A stretch of 24,455 bases of DNA, taken from assembly GCA_038145405.1 (NCBI GenBank), contig JAYQPQ010000026.1:1-24455 (forward strand). The letters are read 5' to 3'. The first letter of the stretch is position 1; the number at the start of each line of letters is the position of its first letter. A model generated the notes under the pieces. The model worked only from the letters and a program-made list of their open reading frames with translations, had not been told where the DNA came from and made no database searches. Source of the DNA: JAYQPQ01 sp038145405. Lineage in GTDB: Bacteria > Pseudomonadota > Gammaproteobacteria > Pseudomonadales > GM7GCV1. The position numbers were made by a program, and so were the translations under genes. Shown here in pieces: positions 16,982 through 22,783 of this stretch.

Positions 16982-17021
16982 AAAAACAAAACGATGCGAT
17001 GCGAAGCTAAGCCGAATCGTT
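16982..17021 (-). terminator. Probable intrinsic terminator of rnpB
   Basis: On the minus strand AACGAT (17021-17016) and ATCGTT (16995-16990) can pair around a 20-nt loop, and the 3' arm runs directly into TTTTGTTTTT. It lies about 50 nt downstream of the mature 3' end of the RNase P RNA and about 90 nt upstream of the mraZ promoter, the right place to separate the two units. The stem is short and the loop large, so confidence is moderate. Confidence 0.45.
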
Positions 17022-17041
17022 AATAGGAAGACTATATGGTA

Positions 17042-17060
17042 ATAAAAAAATATTTTTTAT
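17042..17060. repeat. AT-only near-palindrome next to the rnpB 3' end
   Basis: The stretch is an almost perfect palindrome of A and T runs (ATAAAAAA, one extra A, TATTTTTTAT) in otherwise GC-rich DNA. On the minus strand it follows the rnpB 3' end and a TTTTT run. It could help pausing or release of the rnpB precursor, or simply be a bent AT tract. No protein-binding motif is recognised. Confidence 0.5.
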
Positions 17061-17071
17061 AACGTAAAAAT

Positions 17072-17424
<353 letters not shown>

Positions 17425-17430
17425 TCGGCA

Positions 17431-17458
17431 GGATAACAGCTATGCAGCCGCTGAATAA
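17431..17458 (-). promoter_or_regulatory. Candidate rnpB promoter
   Basis: On the minus strand TTATTC (17458-17453), a 16-nt spacer and TTATCC (17436-17431) precede the RNase P RNA. The spacing puts initiation at about 17424, exactly where helix P1 begins. The hexamers are only fair matches to consensus; the main support is the agreement with the RNA 5' end. It lies in the short gap after the rsmI stop, so rnpB need not depend on rsmI transcription. Confidence 0.45.
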
Positions 17459-17490
17459 GCCCTGCGGCATTCGGCCCGGGAGACTCGGTG

Positions 17491-18342
17491 TCAAGGGACT
17501 TCGGACGAAGCCTGCTGAATAGCCAGGGCTACCTGGTAGCAGGTCTGCTTCGGCGCCCCTAACAGTTTGGCGGCGATCGCGGCGGCACGACTGGGTGGGA
17601 GCTCTTCCAACAGCACCTTCAGATAGCGATGCAGTTCTGCTGCATCCAGTTCACCCTGACTCGGCTCACCCTGCAGCAGCACAACAAATTCACCGCGCAG
17701 ATGTTGTGGATCTGCAGCCAACTGATCCCGCACTTCCTGGGCAGTACCCCGGTACCAGCTTTCGTAGCGCTTGGTCAGCTCGCGCCCCACTACCAAAAAA
17801 CGCGCGGACCCCAGCACGGCAATCAGGTCGTCGAGCAAATCCAGAATGCGATGGGGCGCTTCGTAGGCGACCAGCGTGTGCTGCAGGTGTCCGATCTCCT
17901 GCAGCCAGGTCTTGCGCGGCCCGGATTTGGCCGGGGGAAATCCAACGAAGGAAAAGCGATCGGCCGGCAGCCCGGCGGCACTGAGCGCCAGAATTGCGGC
18001 GCAGGCTCCAGGCACAGGTACAACCTCCACACCCTGCTCCCTGGCCAGACGCACCAGGTTAAAGCCCGGATCCGATATCAGCGGCGTTCCGGCATCCGAT
18101 ACCAGTGCAATATTTTTACCCTGACGCAGCCAGTCCACTACCTGTCCCGCAAGCTCCTTCTCGTTGTGATCGTGACAGGATTTCAGCGGTTTGGAGAGCC
18201 CCAGTTGTGCCAGCAACTGGCCGCTGTGGCGGGTGTCCTCCGCCAACACCAGATCGACGAATTGAAGCACCTGCGTGGCACGGGGTACCATGTCGTCGAG
18301 ATTGCCGATGGGCGTCCCCACCACGTAGAGTTTGCCTTGCAT
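17491..18342 (-). CDS. rsmI: RsmI, 16S rRNA (cytidine-1402-2'-O)-methyltransferase
   Basis: RsmI uses S-adenosylmethionine to methylate the ribose of C1402, the nucleotide also modified by RsmH. The 283-residue protein belongs to the tetrapyrrole-methylase fold. It has YVVGTPIGNLDDM at 6-18, AEDTRHSGQLL near 34, LVSDAGTPLISDPG near 80, VPVPGACAAILAL near 108, and SFVGFPPAKSGPRK near 130. The C-terminal segment LPPSRAAAIAAKLLG is typical. The ATG lies only 6 nt from the divergent lpoA start, so promoters for each must lie inside the other gene or overlap. The stop is about 70 nt before rnpB on the same strand. Confidence 0.96.
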   Translation of the reverse strand: MQGKLYVVGTPIGNLDDMVPRATQVLQFVDLVLAEDTRHSGQLLAQLGLSKPLKSCHDHNEKELAGQVVDWLRQGKNIALVSDAGTPLISDPGFNLVRLAREQGVEVVPVPGACAAILALSAAGLPADRFSFVGFPPAKSGPRKTWLQEIGHLQHTLVAYEAPHRILDLLDDLIAVLGSARFLVVGRELTKRYESWYRGTAQEVRDQLAADPQHLRGEFVVLLQGEPSQGELDAAELHRYLKVLLEELPPSRAAAIAAKLLGAPKQTCYQVALAIQQASSEVP

Positions 18343-18348
18343 TAATCC

Positions 18349-20199
18349 ATGATCCCTTCAGTTCGTCATTTGTCCGCCAAAGCACCATTGTATTCCAGCT
18401 GGAGATTCCTGGCCCTGTTGGCAGCTTGCGGATTACTGCTACACGGCTGAGCCGGCGGATCGGCACCACAGCAAAGCACAACTCAGCCAGCAAGTCTGGA
18501 AGCTATCGAACAGTCGGCGCGCGAACTGGCTCGCCAAGCTGAACTCGCGGCCGACCCGCTGCGGGCCAACGCGTTGCATCTGCGCGCCGCACTGGCCTGG
18601 TTGCAAGAGGGCGATTTGGAGCGCTCTCAGTTTCAATTGGAACTTGTCGATCCGTCACTGCTCGGACCATTCGAACGCGCTTCCTTCAACATCGTGACAG
18701 CGCAACTTTTGCTAGGCCGCAGCGAATTGCTGGAAGCACGCGAGTTTGCACTCAGCACACCGGCCCAGGCGAATGCCCGCTCCGAGCCCGAGTTGAACTG
18801 GACCCTGGTCCGCTCTGACATTCTTGCCGCGGCCGATCACTTTAGCGAGGCTGCGCAGGGCTATTTTTATTGCAGCCAGCCAAACTGGACCAACCAGGCT
18901 CTGTGTCGGGATCAACTTTGGCTGTCCCTGACCCGCGCCAGTCAGTCCAGTCTGGAAACATTGCGCAGCACGGGTGAACCGGACCTGCGCGGCTGGATCG
19001 ACCTCGCTCGCGTGGCCTATCTCAATCTGGGTGACTTTACGACCCAGGCACAGGCATTGGCCCAATGGCGCCAGAACTATGCGGCCCACAGCGCCAGCCG
19101 CAACCTGCCCGGATCCCTGGCGCAGCTGGATCAAATGGCAGCCAGCGCGCCCGCTCGCATTGCCGTGCTGCTGCCGCTGTCCGGCGCTCTGGCACCGGCG
19201 GGAAACGCCGTGCTCGAAGGCATACTGAGTGCCTTTTATGCCAGCGCATCGCGCGCCGAAACGCCGCCCCACCTGACCATTTACGACACCGAAGCACTGC
19301 CGCTGGAACTGCTCACGGAAATTCTGCGCAGCGAGGGCTTTGACGGTGTAATCGGCCCGCTGGAACGGGATCGCGTCGACCAGTTGGTGAACAATAGCCG
19401 CCTCGGCATTCCAGTAGTGGCGCTTAACCAACTGTCACGGCCGGCAGAAAATGCCATCGGTATCGGCCTTGCGGTGGAGTCGGAAGCACGCCAGATTGCC
19501 GATCGTGCCGCCCTGGATGGACATCACACAGCCATCATCATGGCGCCAAACAGTGCCTGGGGAGGCCGCTCTGCCAACACCTTTGCGACCACCTGGCAGG
19601 CGCTGGACCAATCGGTTGCGGCAGTGCTGCGCTACGCCGGCAGTGCCGACCAGGCGTCGTTGCTGGAATCTGCCCTGCACCTCGACCAGAGCAATCAGCG
19701 TCGGTCAGCGCTGCAGGGGCTACTCGGCAAACAGCTGAACTTTACCCCGCGTCGCCGCAGTGACGTCGACATGGTCTTTCTGGCTGCCTCGCCGGATCAG
19801 GCCCGGCAAATTACGCCGCTGATGGCCTTCTTTTTTGCCGAAGACCTGCCGGTCTACGCCACCTCGACCATCTATTCCGGCAGTCAGAACACCGATCTCG
19901 ATCGCGATCTCGACGACGTTGCCTTCCTCAACTATCCCTGGGTGTTGCAGCCAACCAATCCGCGGGTGACCAGCCTGCCCGCCGCCACTGCCAGCCTGTC
20001 ACAGGATTTGAAAAGTCTGCAGGCACTCGGTGTGGATGCCTACTACCTGATGCGGCGGTTTCCGCAGGTGCTGGGATACCCCGATGCCGTCTACCACGGT
20101 CAGACCGGCACCCTGCAGCTGCAGTCCGACGGCAACGTCGATCGACACATGCCCTGGGCAACCTTTCGCGCCGGACGCGTTGCGTCCCTGGATAACTGA
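18349..20199 (+). CDS. lpoA: LpoA-like penicillin-binding protein activator, interrupted by in-frame TGA at codon 34
   Basis: LpoA (YraM) is an outer-membrane lipoprotein that stimulates the class A synthase PBP1A. From the ATG at 18349 the frame encodes a signal-like N-terminus (MIPSVRHLSAK, Trp-Arg, then a hydrophobic core containing LALLAAC and GLLLHG). TGA at 18448-18450 follows, and then an open frame of about 580 codons with no other stop. The downstream part has a TPR-like N-domain (about residues 45-245) and a periplasmic-binding-protein C-domain from RIAVLLPLSGALAPAGNAV onward, as in LpoA. LAAC (Cys27) fits a lipobox; alternatively the TGA stands where a Cys (TGC/TGT) would follow LLHG. 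The first downstream start is a TTG at 18574, which would lack any export signal. It could be a real nonsense mutation, a sequencing error or recoding. An in-frame TAA at 18343 rules out a more upstream start. Position before yraN fits. Confidence 0.85.
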
Positions 20200-20201
20200 T
20201 T

Positions 20202-20573
20202 TTGGCGGCCGCCGCACATCTGCAACGCGGGGCTCAGGCTGAGCGCCTAGCCGAGCAACTGGTGCGCAGAGCGCGGTGCCGCATAGTGGCGCGCAATGTG
20301 CGCTACCCCTGTGGCGAGATCGACCTGATTGCCCGCGACCGGGATACTCTAGTGTTTGTCGACGTGCGCGCGCGAAATTCCAGCCGCTATGGTCGACCGG
20401 AAGAAACGGTCGATGCGGGCAAACAGCGTCGCATCTGTGCCGACGCCCAGCTCTGGTTGCAACAACACGATCCGGGCGGACGCATGAACTGCCGCTTCGA
20501 CGTAATCGGAATCCTGGGCACGGGCGCCGATGCCGAAACACACTGGATCAAAGACGCCTTTTCCCCCGGTTAA
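20202..20573 (+). CDS. yraN: YraN family (UPF0102) predicted endonuclease-like protein
   Basis: YraN proteins have a restriction-endonuclease-like fold of unproven function. This copy has 123 residues, the usual length. The helical N-terminus contains RGAQAERLAEQLV (family GxxAExxA motif). The putative metal site follows as GEIDLIARD (about residues 38-46) and VFVDVRARN, corresponding to the E-x-D and E/D-x-K/R elements of the PD-(D/E)xK fold. The only workable start is TTG at 20202, two nt after the lpoA stop, because an in-frame TAA lies at 20193-20195; a GGA is 8-10 nt upstream. It is likely co-translated with lpoA and so might be affected by its interruption. Confidence 0.9.
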   Translation: MAAAAHLQRGAQAERLAEQLVRRARCRIVARNVRYPCGEIDLIARDRDTLVFVDVRARNSSRYGRPEETVDAGKQRRICADAQLWLQQHDPGGRMNCRFDVIGILGTGADAETHWIKDAFSPG

Positions 20574-20578
20574 ACTGC

Positions 20579-21133
20579 ATGGAAACCCTTTTACTCGATC
20601 ACTTTCAGCGCGCCATTGAACAGAAGCGCTTCCTCGCCCAGGCCTGCAGCTCAGGTCTGCTTGCTGCAACGCGCACGCTCACCCAGGCTCTGGTCAATGA
20701 TGCGCACATTCTGGTAGCTGGCGATCGGGAATGCAGTTTTGTCGCCCAGGCCTTCTGTCATCAGCTGCTTTACGGTTACGCCATCGAGCGGCCGGGGCTG
20801 CCCTGCATCTGTCTGGATCAGCCAGCCGACCCGGCTGCGCAACTGGTGCAATTGCGCGCCCTGTCTGCGCCCGGCGACGTGTTGCTACTGCTGAGCAGTG
20901 GCCTGGGCCCGTCCGGAGCCGAGACATTGGCTCAGGTTGCTATGGAGAAAGGGCTGGGTATCATTTTAGTTTGCACACAGGCTCAGGAGGCCTTGCGCGA
21001 GATGATCGGTCCGGACAATATAGAACTTAGCCTGCCAGCCTTGTCCAAGGCCCATCTTCTGGAAAATTATCTTTCCATCGTCATGGCTCTGGCTGGCCTG
21101 ACAGACCACCAACTATTCGGGAGTGAAATCTAA
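20579..21133 (+). CDS. Divergent SIS-domain protein, DiaA/GmhA-like
   Basis: The position between yraN and dolP and the overall pattern match DiaA (a DnaA-binding initiation factor in E. coli) and its phosphoheptose-isomerase relatives. The protein has 184 residues. Recognisable stretches are AHILVAGDRECSFVAQAF (SIS strand and loop 1), ERPGLPCICLD, LSAPGDVLLLLSSG (strand and loop 2), GIILVCTQ and IELSLPALSKAHLLENYLSI. The canonical loop GNGxSAxxA is replaced by GDRECSFVA and STxGNS by SSGLGPSG, and a segment around the usual TAIANDR region is shortened. Isomerase activity is therefore unlikely; a binding or structural role is inferred. The ATG is 5 nt after the yraN stop with a weak ribosome site. 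Its TAA stop directly abuts the dolP ATG. Confidence 0.8.
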   Translation: METLLLDHFQRAIEQKRFLAQACSSGLLAATRTLTQALVNDAHILVAGDRECSFVAQAFCHQLLYGYAIERPGLPCICLDQPADPAAQLVQLRALSAPGDVLLLLSSGLGPSGAETLAQVAMEKGLGIILVCTQAQEALREMIGPDNIELSLPALSKAHLLENYLSIVMALAGLTDHQLFGSEI

Positions 21134-21700
21134 ATGTCGTTGCGCCTACTGCCAGCCCTCCTGCTGCTATTGACCACCGGCTGTACGACTATACTGGACG
21201 CTACGCGCGACGAACCTATTCCGACCAGTGCGGCCGAGCGAACCCTGGGCGCCCGTATCGACGACTCCAATCTGGAAATCGTCATCAAGGTGAATTTGAA
21301 CAAGGCCCACGCCGACCTCGACAGCGCGCACATCAAGGTCAACCTGTTCAACGGCGTGGCCCTGCTCAGTGGCGAGGTACCCACCGAGGCCATGCGCGAA
21401 CTGGCCGGACAAACTGCACGCAGTGTCGCCAATGTGCGGCAGGTTCATAACGAACTGACCGTGCGCCCCAACTCCTCCCTGCTGTCGCGCATGAACGATA
21501 GCTACCTGCATTCGCGCATCAAGCTGCGCATGCTTAGCGAAGAGGCGCTGAAGGGCACTGAAATGGATGTCGTAGTGGTGGACGGCACCGCCTATCTCAT
21601 GGGTCTGGTGAACGCGCAGCAGGCGGAGGTAGCTGGCCATGTCAGCAGCCTGGTTGGCGGCGTGCGCCGCGTCGTCAAGGTTTTCGAGTACGTCGACTAG
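21134..21700 (+). CDS. dolP: DolP (YraP), dual-BON-domain outer-membrane lipoprotein
   Basis: DolP supports outer-membrane integrity and, in E. coli, BAM complex function. The 188-residue protein starts with a lipoprotein signal (MSLRLLP, then five Leu, then TTGC, so Cys17 is the likely lipidated residue). BON domain 1 is at about 43-112 (LEIVIKVNLN, IKVNLFNGVALLSGEVP, VRQVHNELTV) and BON domain 2 at about 120-186 (SRIKLRMLS, VVVVDGTAYLMGLV, VRRVVKVFEYVD). A GGAG lies 10 nt before the ATG, which follows the previous stop without a gap. It is last in the lpoA-yraN-SIS-dolP string; only 11 nt separate it from the convergent sspB. Confidence 0.94.
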   Translation: MSLRLLPALLLLLTTGCTTILDATRDEPIPTSAAERTLGARIDDSNLEIVIKVNLNKAHADLDSAHIKVNLFNGVALLSGEVPTEAMRELAGQTARSVANVRQVHNELTVRPNSSLLSRMNDSYLHSRIKLRMLSEEALKGTEMDVVVVDGTAYLMGLVNAQQAEVAGHVSSLVGGVRRVVKVFEYVD

Positions 21701-21711
21701 CGCAGTCGTAG

Positions 21712-22101
21712 TTACTTGACCACGCGCAACTGCGGACGACTGGCCGCTGGCTGGCGCCGAGATCCACCTGCAGGCGGCGTCGGACGCTCCTCTTCCTTGA
21801 AGGTCATGCCCTGACCATTCTCGCGGGCATAAATACCCAATACCGCCTGACATGGTACGACCAGCTCGCTGGCTATACCGCGAAAGCGTGCACTAAACCG
21901 GATGGCGTCGTTGCCCATGACGAAATGCTTCACCGCCGAAGGCGCAATGTTCAGAGTAATCTGTCCATCCTTGACGTACTCCTGGGGCACCAGCACACCC
22001 TCGGCCATCACATTGACCAGCAAATGGGGTGTCAGCTGATTGTCCACGATCCACTCGTACAGCGCCCTGATCAGGTAAGGACGACTGGAAGTCATGGTCA
22101 T
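21712..22101 (-). CDS. sspB: SspB, ClpXP specificity-enhancing adaptor
   Basis: SspB delivers ssrA-tagged proteins to the ClpXP protease. The folded domain is plain: SRPYLIRALYEWIVDNQLTPHLLV, PQEYVKDGQITLNIAPSAV, and IYARENGQGM near residue 95. A short flexible linker then leads to the C-terminal ClpX-docking peptide RPQLRVVK. At 129 residues it is shorter than E. coli SspB (165) because of the linker; both functional ends are kept. I start at the ATG at 22101; a second ATG two codons later is equally possible, and the ribosome site is weak. It follows sspA after 19 nt, the usual pair. Confidence 0.95.
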   Translation of the reverse strand: MTMTSSRPYLIRALYEWIVDNQLTPHLLVNVMAEGVLVPQEYVKDGQITLNIAPSAVKHFVMGNDAIRFSARFRGIASELVVPCQAVLGIYARENGQGMTFKEEERPTPPAGGSRRQPAASRPQLRVVK

Positions 22102-22120
22102 ATGCTTGCTACCAGCGCGA

Positions 22121-22753
22121 CTAGAGGTGCTGGGGCATCTCCGACTCCACTGCAGAAAGGCTAGCTCGGAAGCAGGGACGCGAGAATATGCGTCCCATGT
22201 ATTCCAGCAGGGGTCGGGATTGGCGGGTTTTGGGAAGTTTGATTCCAATGTAGCCGAGGCGCCAGAGAATGGGAGCGAGACAGCAATCCACCAGGGTGAA
22301 ATCCTCGCTCATAAAGAACTCGGTTTCGGCAAAGATGGGAGCCACACCCAGCAAACTGTCGTGCAGGTTTTTCGCCACGGTTTTGTCCGAAGGCTTTTTC
22401 ATTAACTGGTCGACCTGGTCGCTCCAATCGCGCTCGATGCGGTAGATCCACAGTCGGCTCTGCGCCCGAGCCACCGGATAGACCGGCAACAGCGGTGGAT
22501 GCGGAAAGCGCTCGTCCAGGTACTCCATGATGACCGTGGACTTGTACAGCACCAGATCGCGGTCGAGCAGCGTCGGCAAACTGTTATAGGGATTTACATC
22601 CGCCAGCTCAGCCGGCGCAGTGGAGGGTGAGTACTCCTCGATGTCCACGGCGATTCCTTTCTCCGCCAGCACTATCCGCACCCGGTGCGAATAGTGACTG
22701 ATGGGATCAGAGAACAGCGTCATGGTTGATCGACGCGACAACACTCCTGTCAC
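22121..22753 (-). CDS. sspA: SspA, stringent starvation protein A
   Basis: SspA is a glutathione-S-transferase-fold protein that binds RNA polymerase and alters promoter choice under starvation and acid stress; it lacks GST activity. The 210-residue sequence has TLFSDPISHYSHRVRIVLAEKG, NPYNSLPTLLDRDL, and the highly conserved YLDERFPHPPLLPVYPVARA near 80-99. The C-terminal helical domain carries LVDCCLAPILWRL. The start is taken as GTG at 22753, because E. coli SspA has a similar ten-residue extension before MTLFS; an ATG at 22723 is the alternative. It lies 30 nt after the cytochrome c1 stop, as in Pseudomonas, and is probably transcribed with the pet operon. Confidence 0.95.
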   Translation of the reverse strand: MTGVLSRRSTMTLFSDPISHYSHRVRIVLAEKGIAVDIEEYSPSTAPAELADVNPYNSLPTLLDRDLVLYKSTVIMEYLDERFPHPPLLPVYPVARAQSRLWIYRIERDWSDQVDQLMKKPSDKTVAKNLHDSLLGVAPIFAETEFFMSEDFTLVDCCLAPILWRLGYIGIKLPKTRQSRPLLEYMGRIFSRPCFRASLSAVESEMPQHL

Positions 22754-22783
22754 AGCAGTACCCCCCAGGGCAAAAGCACCATC

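Noticed and set aside
18448..18500. Selenocysteine insertion at the lpoA TGA
   Set aside because: Only a 4-bp GCCG/CGGC hairpin follows at once, unlike a bacterial SECIS with its offset stem and bulge; Sec at a lipoprotein site has no precedent I know. Kept only as a remote option.
21712..22248. A longer sspB starting at 22248
   Set aside because: The extra residues lie inside sspA in another frame and do not resemble SspB; family similarity starts at about SRPYLIRALYEW.
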